Assembly (NCBI GenBank): GCA_022457155.1
Contig: JAJGOT010000216.1
Coordinates: 883,501-947,500, forward strand
Length of the DNA: 64,000 nucleotides
Direction of reading: 5' to 3'
Source: Cladopsammia gracilis
Taxonomy: Eukaryota; Cnidaria; Anthozoa; Scleractinia; Dendrophylliidae
In this document: one piece after another, positions 1-11,231 of the stretch
How the letters are laid out: the number at the start of each line of letters is the position of its first letter
How positions within the stretch are numbered: position 1 is the stretch's first letter
The notes under the pieces: model-generated
Databases searched by the model: none
Told to the model about the DNA's origin: nothing
The model's input: only the letters and a program-made list of their open reading frames with translations
Program-made: the position numbers and the translations under genes

Positions 1-68
1 ACGTCACGAGTTTCATTCGGGCAAATTAAGTTCAGCCCCCCCGACAAAATTTTTCCCGTACGCCGACG
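1..68. mobile_element. Right end of a hAT-like element (truncated by window edge)
   Basis: This stretch matches 36,698-36,764, the right end of the complete element at 35,321-36,764. It ends in CGTACGCCGACG and is followed by CCTAGTAA, the same 8-bp target sequence as in the complete copy. The rest of the element lies left of the window. The shared insertion site means the element was already in place when the flanking gypsy/satellite block was duplicated. Confidence 0.55.
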
Positions 69-262
69 CCTAGTAATGGTAGATGATGCACAGTGATGTT
101 GGATGATGCGTAGTGATGGTAGATGATGCCTAGCGATGGTAGGTGATGGTAGGTGATGTCTAGTGATGGTAGATGATGTGTAGTTACGGTCGATGATGAC
201 AAGTGATGGTAAGCGATTTCTAGTGATATTAGATGATGTCTAGTGATGTTGGATGATGCCTT
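69..262. repeat. 20-bp satellite tract 1
   Basis: Imperfect tandem units of about 20 bp (GATGATGCCTAGTGATGGTA and relatives, alternating TAGTGATG and TAGTTACG half-units). The tract runs directly into reverse transcriptase coding sequence near position 262 with no LTR or gag between, so the satellite has replaced the 5' part of the retroelement. Confidence 0.9.
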
Positions 263-1132
263 GGCTTTGCTGGGTACTATCGTTCATTTGTGAGGGGATT
301 TTCACACATTGCTAAGCCTCTACACCAGTTGGCTTCCCAGCAGTCAAAGAAATAGCCCCAGAAGAAAGCGCAGTTCCAGTGGACGCCACCTGTCAGACAG
401 CCTTCGAGACTCTGATCAACAAGTTGATTTCCCCACCAATCCTGGCTTACCCTGATTTCAGATTGCCCTTCATACTCTACACTGATGCTTCTGGAGAAGG
501 ACTTGGTGCTGCTCTCTACCAGGTCCAAGATGGTCAGCCCCGAGTTATTGCATATGGTAGTCGCACACTTAATGATGCGGAGCGCAAGTACTCAGCTTAC
601 CGCCGTGAGTTCCTTGCTCCGAAGTGGGCCGTTACTAAGAAATTCCGTTCTTACCTGTACGCTCACAAGTTTCATGTGTTGACGGATAGTAACCCACTCA
701 CATACCTGGTCACTTCTGCTAAGCTGTCTGCCACAGACCATCGTTGGCTTTCAAGTTTGGTGTCCTTTGATTTTACAATCACCTACCGAGCGGGGAAGGT
801 CCATGGTGATGCAGATGGCCTCTCCCGCATGCCACACATCCATGGCTTGGGTGCCAAACCCATGCCAGATCAAGATTACATCAAACCCTTCCTGGACAGA
901 CTGTCTCCTTCCTCAGAGGATACACTTGCTTTCTGTCCAGTTGAGGCCTTTCAGGCAATTTGTTAGTTCCATCACGCAACTCAACCATTTAATGCCAATG
1001 AAGTTCCAAATCCAGCAGTCAAAGCGCTCAGCATGTCCACTCAGACAGTGGGCACTGCATTAGACAGTTCGTCCAGCAGCCCATTCATCAATTGGCCAGA
1101 ACTACAGCAAAAGGACCCTTCTATCAGTTAGG
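262..1132 (+). pseudogene. Ty3/gypsy pol fragment, copy A: end of reverse transcriptase plus RNase H
   Basis: The reading frame opens inside the RT connection region (GFAGYYRSFVRGFS at about 263-304). It continues into RNase H with TDASGEGLGAAL, the YSAYRREFLA glutamate segment, LTDSNPLTYL and GDADGLSRMP, which supply the expected acidic residues of a gypsy RNase H. The copy is dead: a TAG lies at 353-355 where copy B reads CAG, one G is missing near 384 relative to copy B, and a stop follows at about 964. No start codon is expected because this is the interior of a polyprotein. A second copy lies at 36,936-37,695. Confidence 0.85.
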
Positions 1133-2909
1133 TACTAGATCTCTTTGACCAAAACCAGTCGCTGGACAAACTCAGACCAGACAATCCATCTAATCCAGAG
1201 CTCTCTTGGCTGTTCAGAGAAAGGAGTCACTTGGTCCTGCAAATGGGCATTCTGTACAGGAAGCTGGTAGTAGACGGCAGTGAGACTCTACAGTTGGTTC
1301 TACCTGGCGCAATGAGAAGTCGCGTTCTACATGGTTTCCACGATGAAGTGGGTCACCTTGGTCGGGACAAAACTCTTGATTTGATTCGCCTCCGCTTTTG
1401 CTGGCCGGGCATGGTGCAAGATGTTGAAGCACACTTAGCGAACTGAGAGAGATTCATCAAGAGGAAGTCTCCAGACCCACCCAAAGCAGCAATGGTTCCA
1501 ATTCTCGCTAGTGAACCAATGGAACTGTTGGCCATTGATTTTCTCTCCTTGGAGAAAGGTAAAGGTGGTTTCGACCATGTGTTGGTCGTGACTGGCAGTT
1601 TCACAAAGTACTCTTGGGCATTTCCAACACGTAACCAGCAGGCTCCGACAGTAGCCAAATTGTTGTGGGAGAAAATCTTTGTGAATTTTGGTTTCCCGCA
1701 GCGGTTACTCTCGGATCAAGGTCGTGACTTTGAATCGCGAATCATCAAAGACCTGTGCAAGATTGCTGGAATCGAGAAGACCAGGACCACCCCGTATCAC
1801 CACAAGGGAATGGTCAAACAGAAAGGTTCAATCGCACACTCCTGGGCATGCTAGGCACACTTGATGATGACAAGAAGAACGACTGGCCAGAGTATGTTGC
1901 TCCAATAGTTCATGCCTACATCTGTACCAAGCACGCTTCCACTGGGTACTCCCCCTATTTCCTCATGTTTGGTCGTACTCCACGCCTACCAATTGATGTT
2001 GCCTTAGGGAAAACCTTTGAGGATGCCGGTGCACAGCCGTAGACCGTCTAAGCAGAGAACTTGCGGGCTAGTCTCCAACATGCCCATGAATTGGCGGCAG
2101 CGAATGCACGCAAGAAAGTGCAGTCCAACAAGAAATGGTATGATGTCCATTCCTCTCCTGGTGTTCTCCTTCCAAGTGACTGCGTCCTGGTGAGGAATCT
2201 CAACCCCAGGGGAAAGAGTAAGCTCAAGGACCGATGGGAAGACATCCCTTATGAAGTTTCACAGCATGTTGGGAATCTGCCTGTGTATGTGGTACAACAG
2301 GAAGGAACTGGAAAGAAGCGTACACTCCATCGCAACTTACTCCTTCCCTATCGTGTCCCCCACGAGCCAGAGCCAAACACAGTGCTAACCAACAAGAACA
2401 CACAACAGAGAGCACAGCGCCGTGACCGGTACCCAGAAACCAACCAGGATGCTATTGCTGACTCCGCAGATGTTACTGGAGAGTTAGAGTCTATTGCTGT
2501 TATCACCACAAAGGAAAGCGAGCTAGACCCTAGTGTTTCGGCCTCTTTTCCTGCCATTGTCGAGGAGCAAGCACCGGATAACCCACCTCCAGTGATTAAC
2601 CCCTGTACTGCTCCAGCACCTGTGGGAGTTGCTGTGTCCCTGGAAGTTGAGTCGGATCAACTAGAGGATCCCCAAACTATAGTAGAGGAATTTGCAAATC
2701 CATCAAAAGGAGGTGAAGAGATTATTGACCCTCCGGTACCTGACACAACAGGAATGGGAATTACTCGATCAGGTCGTGTATCCCGACCTCCGGACCGCTT
2801 TGTCTGTGGCCCTACCTGGTCTCAGAAAGCTGCAGTGCTGCTATCTCTTGCAACTCAGGATAATCAGACTGTTATACAGAATGTGTTTCGTGCGTGGTTA
2901 GGTGATTAA
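1133..2909 (+). pseudogene. Ty3/gypsy integrase and C-terminal tail, copy A
   Basis: This holds an HHCC-type N-terminal zinc region (HDEVGHLG, then CWPGM, H and a cysteine position mutated to TGA near 1,444). The rve core follows with D in LLAIDFLSLE, D in [10 protein letters not shown] and the glutamate region after the TPYH segment. A one-base loss near 1,800 relative to copy B breaks the frame just before the catalytic glutamate, which is read in the next frame. Stops TAG at 2,040 and TAA at 2,049 are also present in copy B, so they predate the duplication. The open tail (2,052-2,909) ends with GITRSGRVSRPPDR, typical of gypsy pol C-termini. Confidence 0.85.
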
Positions 2910-2960
2910 TGACAATCAGCCAAACTCACTATTTTCTGAACTTCGGGACGAAGTTCCTCT

Positions 2961-3075
2961 TGCGAGGGGGAAGTGTGTATTAGTGACATAAATAGGGACT
3001 CGTTGTTGTCTCGCAGATAAGGACATAGTGGCCCTTTGTTTTAGTGATCGTTGTTCTTTTGTATAAAGTGACTTT
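2961..3075 (+). other. Polypurine tract and start of a 3' LTR
   Basis: The purine run GAGGGGGAAG ends at 2,973 and is followed by TGTGTATTAGTG, the expected layout of a PPT abutting an LTR. After about 100 bp the LTR-like sequence passes straight into the 20-bp satellite. Copy B shows the same layout (PPT 39,831-39,840, LTR start 39,841). The LTR end and any primer-binding site cannot be seen. Confidence 0.6.
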
Positions 3076-3775
3076 GGGTGATGTCTAGTGATGTTGGATG
3101 ATGCCTAGTGATGCTAGATGATCTCTAGTCAGTCTAGTGATGGTAGAAGATGCCTAATGATGTTAGACGATGCCTGGTGATGGTAGGGGATGCCAAGAAA
3201 TGGTAGGTGATGTCTAGTTACGTTGGATGATGCCAAGAGATTGAAGATGATGTCTAGTGATGTAAGATGATGCCTAGTGATGCTAGATGATGCCAAAAGA
3301 TGGTAGGTGATGTATTGTGATGGTAGATTATGTCTAGTGATGGTAGGTGATGGCTAGACGTAGTGGCCTTGGATGATGTCTACTGACGTTGGATGATACC
3401 TAGTGATCGCAGATGATGCCTAGTGATGGAAGGTGATGTCTAGTGATGGTAGATGATGTCTAGTGACGTTAGATGATGTATAGTTACACTGGATGATGCC
3501 AAGTGATAGTAGGTGATGACTAGTGATGTTAGATGATGTCTGGTGATGTTGGATGATGTCTAGTGACGTTGGATGTCTCGTAATGTTGGATGATATCTAG
3601 TTACGTTGGATGATGCCTAGTGATGGTGGATGATGCTTAGTGATGCTGGAGTATGCCTAGTGATGCTGGATGATGTCAAGTTACATTGGATGATGCCTAG
3701 TTACATTGGATGATGCCTAGGGATGCTGGATGATGCCTAGTGATGCTGAATGATGGCTAGTGATGCTGAATGATT
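3076..3775. repeat. 20-bp satellite tract 2
   Basis: About 35 imperfect units of the GATGATGCCTAGTGATGCTG type. Frequent TAG and TGA triplets within the unit preclude coding. It starts inside the presumed LTR and ends at a GC-rich hairpin. Confidence 0.9.
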
Positions 3776-3860
3776 CCTCGCGAAGCGAGGGCCGAAGGCC
3801 CGAGCGTAGCGAGGTTAATAAATTTGTCGTCCCTCGGGAGCTGAGCCGCGTGAATTCGAG
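3776..3860. repeat. GC-rich hairpin repeat end
   Basis: Short nested palindromes (CCTCGCGAAGCGAGG, GCCGAAGGCC, a second GCGTAGCGAGG arm) interrupt AT-rich DNA. It looks like the terminus of a dispersed element. No ORF or tRNA fold is seen. Confidence 0.4.
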
Positions 3861-5640
3861 CGAAAATTATATTTATATGTATATATATATATACTTGATG
3901 GTGTCCGGCAGTTGCCTGGCAACAAAAATCGCGACCGCTGACAATGGCGTATTCATGTTTATTCATGGCGGCCGTGCCGGCGGCCGTTTAACCTTACACA
4001 TAGTCTGAAAAAATGTTTACTCTCGGTGAAACACATCTAATTTCTGATGCAAAAAAGAAAGAACAGCAAAAACAACAACGCTGGATTCCACAAGTGGCTG
4101 GAAATCCTTGTCCGTGAAAATTAACCACCGAAATTCCGCTGAACGGTGACTTGAAATTCAGCGCGATCGCGATTGAGCAACGAAGAGACAACGAGAGCAT
4201 AGATTACAGAGACTTTGAACAGCCTAGGCACATCGTTTGACTAGATTCAAACGCCTTGACAAAATGCCGCCATTAGAATTCTGAACGAAACCGATCAGGA
4301 GCGGCGACACCGACTGGAAGTGTTGGACAAAATGATTCTGTTTGTAGACGCAACGAGAGGCGGCAAGAATTACACAATCAGCTAAATAATCCTGACGAAT
4401 ATCTTTCATACCTGATACGGTAGGGAAAAGCAAACACTGATTACAGGAAAGGCTCAGAGAAGAAGAGCGATTAAGAAATTTTCAGCTGAAGAAATGTAGC
4501 TCAAATCACCGGCTAAACTACTGAGAGGATAATCACCGAAAAATAATTCTCTTACTACACACTGTAATTTGATATTTATTGATATTCTCACTAACGTCAC
4601 TAAGGAACTTTTTAAATGATGAAAACTACAGATGACACAGTTAGAAATTATTTCCCAAATATACAACATTTACATGATGTAGCCTTGTTTGTGAATGAAA
4701 CAGTGGTTGAGTTGTATACGTATACAGTATCTTGAGTTTAAAGCATTCTTCATAAAATAGTTCAATCAGAAATAACATTCGAATGGTTTGGTAAGAAGAA
4801 TTTCTGTTTACAATTTGGATAAAAACATTTTGTTAGCAAAAAACAATTTTCTGTTAGCAATCATGACCAGCTAATGTCAATGTGTAGCAGCCGTATACAT
4901 ATAGCTAAACACATGACACATCAACATTACTGCTTCACATTTATTATTGGAACGGCGATCAGTAACTTACATCTCCTCACAATATCAGTGTACGAGCAAG
5001 TACATAGATTATACAAATCGAGAACCTGATCACCTTCAACATAAGTTGTCTGTGGAAATTGAATACAAATTCAATGTAGTTATATGGCTATTTGAACTGC
5101 ATTGACACCAGTAAGGAGAATGTACATCAACAAATTAATTTTCATTTCAAGATTTTTAAAGGCGCTAACTGGTCATGAAGGCCTAAGTCCTGGTCTTAAC
5201 CTACAAATTCTCCATCCAGGTCTCTATACATTCCTTATGGTATTTGCAGAGAATCTGTTGCTTCATCTTGAATATTCATGTTTTGTAATCAATTTTGTAA
5301 TTCTCATGACCAGTGTATCCAAAATATAGTATTGTTACTGCTGGGAGAATCTCATGCCACTTTCACCATTGAGTTGTTATTTTTTGGACAACATCACTTT
5401 TCAGTAGCGGTAACCTCCTGTGATCTCAACCATTCAAACGAATAGAGAATTGCATTACCAATTGTTTGATTCCCAGTATATAGAACAAAAACTATAGCAG
5501 TATGTAAAGGGAACAGGAGATAGCACTAGCTCACAAGTTTCAAAAATGGAATTTAATTGAGATAATAAAAAAAATGCCCCACAACAGTACTTAATACATC
5601 CACTTTCAGACCAATTTTCCTTCTGATAAAAATTAATGAA
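3861..5640. other. Anonymous AT-rich DNA
   Basis: This holds a short TA run (3,870-3,892). Its ORFs of 60-80 codons are scattered and show no recognisable motif, splice pattern or duplicate elsewhere in the window. I see no gene here. Confidence 0.5.
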
Positions 5641-5644
5641 GATG

Positions 5645-5690
5645 GGGGGGGGGCAGTCCCATGGCAGTCCCATGGCAGTCCCATGGCAGT
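5645..5690. repeat. G-run and three 13-bp repeats
   Basis: A run of nine or ten G is followed by three direct copies of a CAGTCCCATGG-containing unit. It is a simple local expansion with no coding evidence. Confidence 0.7.
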
Positions 5691-5876
5691 TACAGCGACC
5701 CACAGCTCAAAACCCAACACTGACCAACACCAGCTCCCATTTATTTTATTTTAGGAAGACGGGGCACAAAGTACAAGTTAAATTGAAGAGACTGAGAACG
5801 AAAAGGTCATTGCCAGCAAGCAACCCAACCTCTCCATTTAAATCAAAAATTCCATCTCTCCCTCCCACATCGCTAA

Positions 5877-6180
5877 AATTTTGCAGTGCATCCTCCCCCG
5901 AGCTTCGCGAGGTTCTGCGAGACACGTATTTCTAGTACTAATGATATTTATTTATACAGGGTGCGTTCTCACAGAACGTGGTTTTCAGAACGGCCCTGTT
6001 AAAAAAAAAATACATACAAACAATAAGACAATACGTGATAAAACGTTAAAATTGCTACATGCCTAAATGCTACCTAAATGTAAAGCGATACTGAATAAAA
6101 ATCTAAAAATTACTCTTTATACTAGAAATACGTGTCTCGCAGAACCTCGCGAAGCTCGGGGGAGGATGCACTGCAAAATT
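5877..6180. mobile_element. Inverted-repeat element with 60-bp arms
   Basis: The arm 5,877-5,936 (AATTTTGCAGTGCATCCTCC to TATTTCTAGT) is the reverse complement of 6,121-6,180. The arms enclose about 184 bp that recur without them at 59,160-59,350. A fold-back element or two inverted insertions around a common core would both fit. Confidence 0.65.
5937..6120. repeat. Dispersed 185-bp repeat, copy 1
   Basis: The sequence starts ACTAATGATATTTATTTATA, carries a GTTCTCACAGAAC hairpin and an A-run, and recurs at 59,160-59,350. Its family is not recognised. Confidence 0.6.
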
Positions 6181-6265
6181 TGTTTGGTTTATTTCTTTTT
6201 CGGTTAAATGGACATACACTTCTGTTATCCATCGAAATGAGTGATGTTTTTTTTCCTGTTATCAG

Positions 6266-6377
6266 GTTTCCTTGTTTTGGGAAGTATAACCCATGTGATT
6301 TGTGCAACGAGGAAGAGAAAGACCATGGAATGAAGTATGCCACACGAATGGTTTGCGGCTTCTGCTAAAGAGAGCAG
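6266..6377 (+). pseudogene. Dead duplicate exon of a CHY-type zinc-finger gene
   Basis: This has the same length (112 nt) and splice borders (TCAG before, CAG-GTTTGT after) as the exon at 16,738-16,849. Flanks from about 6,181 to 6,970 match 16,650-17,470. Several metal ligands are lost: the second cysteine of the CC pair is Phe, another Cys is Tyr, and the His of the CxxCH motif is Asn. TGC is followed by TAA near the 3' end. It is a decayed segmental copy of the 16.7-kb exon. Confidence 0.75.
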
Positions 6378-7005
6378 GTTTGTTTCATCCTGGTAGATTT
6401 TAGCGTTATTTATCACAAAAAATAAATCTTGATCATTTTCTTATCTAATGTTAAAAATGCAGGTTATGAAAAAGACGGAAATGTTGGGTTGGTGCGAAAC
6501 GTATCATACAGTCCTGAATTCTGAAGTCAGTTTATGACAAGACCTTTTTTTATCTGTCATCAGCATTGTATTTTAAGTCTGATTTTATGGTGACAAATAA
6601 GGCAGATTATTTTCACGGGCCCGGAACTCTAGAATCCCTAGAATGGTTGTGTAGTTTTTAGAATGTAAACCACCCCAACGTGTTTCTCTGATTCTAAGAA
6701 TTCTCTGAATTTTATTGCTTAGCTTTCAAAACCAATAAATGTAAACATTGCGCACATAAAATTGCTTTCCTTGCCCGAAAAGTTATCAAGACTTTCAAGG
6801 AACAGTCTCCAAGTTAAACTAGGAAACATTGTTGCGGACGCAAATGTTTGCCAGTTTAGCCGCGTGAAAAACATTTGTTGCACCGGCATTTGTCATCACG
6901 GTGCATGAAATATGCAGATTTTGAACCGATTTTAAACCTTGTTTAGAAAAACAAGCGGGCTGTTGCTAGCATGGTATACTGAATTACTCGTCAGAGCACA
7001 GAAAT

Positions 7006-7006
<1 letters not shown>

Positions 7007-7064
<58 letters not shown>

Positions 7065-7065
7065 C
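7007..7065. repeat. (TA)n microsatellite
   Basis: A long TATA run. The predicted IYIYIY peptides in this stretch on both strands are artefacts of it. Confidence 0.9.
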
Positions 7066-7205
7066 ATATATTATTCCTCAAAAATATCCTTGTCGTGATA
7101 TTAAATCCTGACAAACTTATAAAACAATCACAAACTGGAAAATTCGACTTTGCCGATATTTCGTCTTTATTTCAAAAGATACAACTCAGCCAATATATAT
7201 TTAAC

Positions 7206-7386
7206 AAATAGATTCCATTTGGCCGTGTGTCTGTTAAGTTATAGATCACAGATGACGTCAAAATGTGGTAAGAACAAAGAAGTGGCACACGAGCCGTAGA
7301 CGAGTGTGTCACTGATGTTCTTACCACATTTTGACGTCTTTTGTGATCTATAACTGAACAGACACACGGCCAAATGGAATCTATTT
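7206..7386. mobile_element. Palindromic MITE
   Basis: AAATAGATTCCATTTGGCCG at the left is matched by its reverse complement at the right end. Complementarity of about 70 nt per arm runs through GTCAAAATGTGGTAAGAAC and leaves a short central loop. It is non-autonomous; the flanks give no clear target duplication. Confidence 0.7.
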
Positions 7387-7727
7387 GTTTTATACAATGA
7401 ACAGAAAAGTAAAATGAGTAAAATTACGAACTTGCCTCGTAGCGCTCGACTGTTCGAAGATTTGTTCCAGTTTAGGTATTTTTCAAGCCGCCAAGAACAC
7501 TTTTCGTCTTGGTTTCTTCTTTTCCTTGCTCGTAAACAGCTCCTGCTAAACATTTTTCGAGCCTATCACTTGCTCAATCCAGAATAATCTCGCAAACATT
7601 TTCAAAATTGTGCGCCATGTTGGACAAAACAAAGCAAACAATTTTTCTATGATGTCAGCCGTGCGTCTGTACTCTGATAGATCATAGGCAACGACCAATC
7701 ACAGAGCGCATAGTACTCAGTTCATTG

Positions 7728-7758
<31 letters not shown>

Positions 7759-8243
7759 GCTGTCCGGACGATGTCTGTGATTGGCGAACGATACAATTGA
7801 AATATCACTTGAACAATGCCCCTATCTCTAATCCCTATCCCAGCGGGACAAATCTATTGTTTTCTTAGCGAATCACAGACATCGTTTGGACAAGTGCAGG
7901 ACTATCCCATGCGCTACTTTTTGATAGGAAAATCACCTGACGCGTGCGTCAATGCATGGCGAGTGCACGTCGCGCGCGCACGCAGCTGAAACCCTTTCTA
8001 GCCTTCTTAACACTTATCTCCCTGAATTCTTGGACACAAAATTGCCTGTTTAGAGGCGCAAGAAAAAGCAAAATAATCAAAATTTTGTCTTTCTCTTATG
8101 CTTCCGCTTGTGCTTATGTTTGCCTCATAAGAGTAAAAAGGCGTTCATAGTCAAACAAGTAGTTGCTGTTGTTACTGTCTTGTTGTCAAATATTTTATTG
8201 GCATTCAATGAGGTTGTTGATACAGCAGCGCGTCACAGTTGAA

Positions 8244-8247
<4 letters not shown>
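7387..8247. other. Anonymous repeat-derived DNA
   Basis: A TA run lies at 7,732-7,757. From about 8,020 the segment CCTGAATTCTTGGACACAAA onward is shared with 29,510-29,720, which places it among the tRNA-block repeats. I see no gene. Confidence 0.5.

Positions 8248-8278
<31 letters not shown>
8248..8278. repeat. (AAT)n microsatellite
   Basis: About ten AAT triplets immediately upstream on the plus strand of a tRNA-Ala relic. Confidence 0.95.
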
Positions 8279-8281
<3 letters not shown>

Positions 8282-8287
8282 CGGAAT

Positions 8288-8353
8288 GGAGAATCCGGGT
8301 ATCGATCCCGGTACCTCCCGCATGCAAAGCGGGCGCTTTTGAGCTTATCCCCC
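8288..8353 (-). pseudogene. tRNA-Ala(UGC) pseudogene
   Basis: The acceptor 3' half, T-arm and anticodon arm (TTTGCAT loop) are intact. Six bases of the D-arm are missing (CGCTTTTGAGC in place of CGCTCTACCATTTGAGC on the plus strand), leaving 66 nt instead of 72. It cannot fold a D-stem. Confidence 0.8.
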
Positions 8354-8802
8354 AGACACTGAATAATTCTTCTCTTAGGGCAACTGTATTTTTCATTTTA
8401 AAATTTCGGCCTAATGAACTTAAGAGCTACAACTGTATTTGTAAGCTAAATTTACGTATAAACCAGGTAAAAGCTGATTCATTGTGAGAGAGGTAGTCAC
8501 TGCCACATTTTTCTGCAATCTTTCTTCTTTGGCTTCAGCGCATTACATACATCAATGACATGACATCAAATGAGGTCGTTGATACAGCAGCGCGTCACAG
8601 TTGAAAGTTATTAAAGTAAGATCATTCTTAAAACTTTTTGTTGGCCTCGGTGCATCAATCATATGAGGGTCACGGTTATTACATAAAAAGACACAATGGA
8701 GCAAGGAAAGCGGTCAGGCACTCCGAGTGTCATTCCTTTGGTGAAAATGTTATAAAAACAAACTTTGATCATTTTGAATCGGCTGTAGCTATTTCACGAG
8801 CT
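8354..8802. repeat. tRNA-block flanking repeat
   Basis: This is the 5' flank shared by the tRNA-Ala units; the same modules recur at about 19,400-19,800, 25,070-25,200, 59,800-60,190 and 63,330-63,560. Nothing codes here. Confidence 0.6.
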
Positions 8803-9649
8803 TTAAGGTGGTTCGATACAGTTTTCTGGAGACCATACCAACATCTTTCAATCGGCTTTTAAGCGATCTTCTCCAAGTCAGATCAACGTGAAATTTTCAC
8901 CACTAACTTGTTTTGAATTGAAGTTTGGCAAAATGTATTTTCTGGTAAAATCGATATTACCATGACAACGATAAACAAGAAACTTAGAAATCAGTCATAG
9001 TGAAATTTAGCGCGTTTAAGATCTCGCATTGAAAATCACACATAGACATCTTAAAATATGGTATATGGCATATATATTTTGAAAGAATAAAAAAATTTTG
9101 TATGTTTGAATTAAAATAAATCGCAAGAACATTTTAAACCGTACTTTTTGTATAGAAGTAATATATGAACCATGAGATTAACACTGGTTTCGTGAAATTA
9201 CTTCCAAATAGTGTCATAATGTAGCTTCATGTTATGTTTGCACGCCAGGAAAGTTTTGTGTACTTTCTCCTTTGCGATCTTGAGAACTACCATTTTTCCT
9301 AACATCGCTCCGTGTGTAATTTTTGGGTAGTTTTCGATTTCGATCGATTTTGCGAAAATCTCAGAAACGGCTCGATGGATTGTTTTAAAAAAATCACCAC
9401 GTATGCTTGGTGATGTGAAAAATATTATCTCAAAGTTTCATTGGCATTGATTTATTAGAACACCTTGAAATTTAAAGATGAAGACGACGTTCAAAGTGGC
9501 CGATAGTTGGCGTTACAAATTCGGCATGGTTGTTAACTTATGCTAATGATTTCAAATCAATGCGCACCACATTCCTCCATGATTAATACATTTCATGGTA
9601 ATCTGCTTTGCATCTATTACACGCAAATCGTGCCTCGCGCGTGCTTATT

Positions 9650-11231
9650 GAGGGGGACATTGGGGGGTAGCCCATACCGCAATACCGCAGCCTAAAATCA
9701 AAAATACCGCAATACCGCAAGGAAAATCAACAAATACCGATACCGCAGGTATGGATATCAGGCAGGTACAAATATTTTTGGAGGGTTGTAGGATAAGCGA
9801 TCTAGTTACGGTCAGTTGCGCGTGTAAGACTTACCTCGTAGAAGGAACTAAAGCTTTCGCAGCAAATGACCACGTGACACTCTAGTAACAGTTCCAGGTT
9901 GCATACCGAAAATGTTAATTGCTCTTTCCAATTATATCCCTTTGTCCTCTAACACTCCGAATGTGTGGTTCCAGAAAATATCCATATCCCCTACACGGAT
10001 GGTCAGTGGGGATCATTTAGACCCCCACTCCCCAACCCACTCGACTTTTCTTTTTACCTTTTTCAAATTCACAACTGTGTCATGCTTTAAAAAAACGTTC
10101 CCTTGGTTTGCACACAACATTTGTGACCTCTCACGCGAAAACGATACTGACGGCTATGAGTTCGAGCCGTTCAAGCCGTTCACCCAGTGCCGTTCATCAG
10201 CCGTTCACGAACGGCAGGAGGCCGTTCGAACGGCTGTGGTTTCGTGATTAGCCATTCAAAAAATTTATTCAGCCGTTCGAACGGCTGCTGCTAGCCGTTG
10301 CCGTTCAAAAAAACCCTTCAGCCGTTCGAACGGCTGCTGCTAGCGTTCAAAAAAAACTTCAGCCGTTCGAACGGCTAGGGCTATCCGTTCGGAAAAAAAA
10401 TATTCAGCCATTCGAACGGCTAATGGTTTACCTATTCCCCGGAATCCGGAATCTTGAGCGTGAAATCCTAAAAGCCGGAATGAATCAAAACATGAAAAAT
10501 AAATAAACTTAGTCCGTTTAATTTTTCGTACATGACATCGCGTGGCGCAGTTTTCCGATTCCTTACTTTACCTTTTTGACTATAGCGTGACCTGATTGTA
10601 TAACGCACGCTGTGGTCTAAACTGACTCTAAACTGAGTATAGTGCGACACATCGCGCTTCGTTGTCAAGCACATTCACAGGCTTAGCCAATCTATAAACA
10701 GGATAGATGAGAGTGAAATCGTGGCGGCACAAGCGGCCCGTTGAAACGAAGCAGTCGCGATTTTAAATTTGTCACATTCCATCATGAGTTTATGAATGAC
10801 GCTATTGTAATACGGTAGAGATTACACATGTCATCTAGGGATCTCTTAGGCTCGATTTTCAGGTGTTGAGCTCGATTTTCAGCCGTTTGAGGAGGTCCGG
10901 TTTTCAAATCCTCCTCCCAACAAGTGGTGTGCGCGAAGGAACGCGGGCGCACAAAACGGCTGGTAATCGAGCCTAGAGATCTCTAGGAGTGTTATTTCAT
11001 AATACTATTTGGGGAATGACAGCAAAGGTCAGCAAATCATCAGCCTGTCAAATACCGAAATACCGCGCAAAAAAAACGTGTTTCACCGAATACCGCAGTC
11101 CGAAATAATCAAATACCGCATACCGCAGTCTCAGACAATACCGAAATACCGCGTTCAAAAATAAAATTTACCGAAATACCGCACAAAAAATGGACCAATA
11201 CCGCGATACCGCGAACCCCAATGTCCCCCTC
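9650..11231. mobile_element. 1,582-bp DNA transposon, copy 1
   Basis: Termini GAGGGGGACATTGGGG and CCCCAATGTCCCCCTC are flanked by the perfect 6-bp duplication CTTATT (9,644-9,649 and 11,232-11,237). Subterminal zones carry many CGGTAT-type repeats (TACCGCAATACCGCA), probable transposase sites. Internal ORFs of 111 and 68 codons are the same in the inverted copy at 22,268-23,849 but resemble no transposase I know. The superfamily is unresolved. Confidence 0.8.
10219..10425. repeat. Array of CAGCCGTTCGAACGGCTG palindromes
   Basis: Five near-perfect copies of an 18-bp dyad spaced about 43-55 bp apart, with half-sites between, inside the 1,582-bp element. They are also present in copy 2 (about 23,075-23,280). 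The spacing suggests binding sites for a dimeric protein. Confidence 0.75.

Noticed and set aside
6932..7211. ORFs of 60-90 codons rich in Ile-Tyr on both strands
   Set aside because: They are translations of a TA microsatellite, with no conserved flanking protein sequence.
9912..10247. 111-codon ORF in the 1,582-bp element as a transposase
   Set aside because: Too short, no DDE or DNA-binding motif, and its C-terminal part is translated from the palindrome array.
10219..10425. CRISPR-like palindromic repeats with spacers
   Set aside because: Only five 18-bp dyads with related, non-unique spacers inside a transposon present in two same-length copies; no cas genes and a eukaryotic setting.
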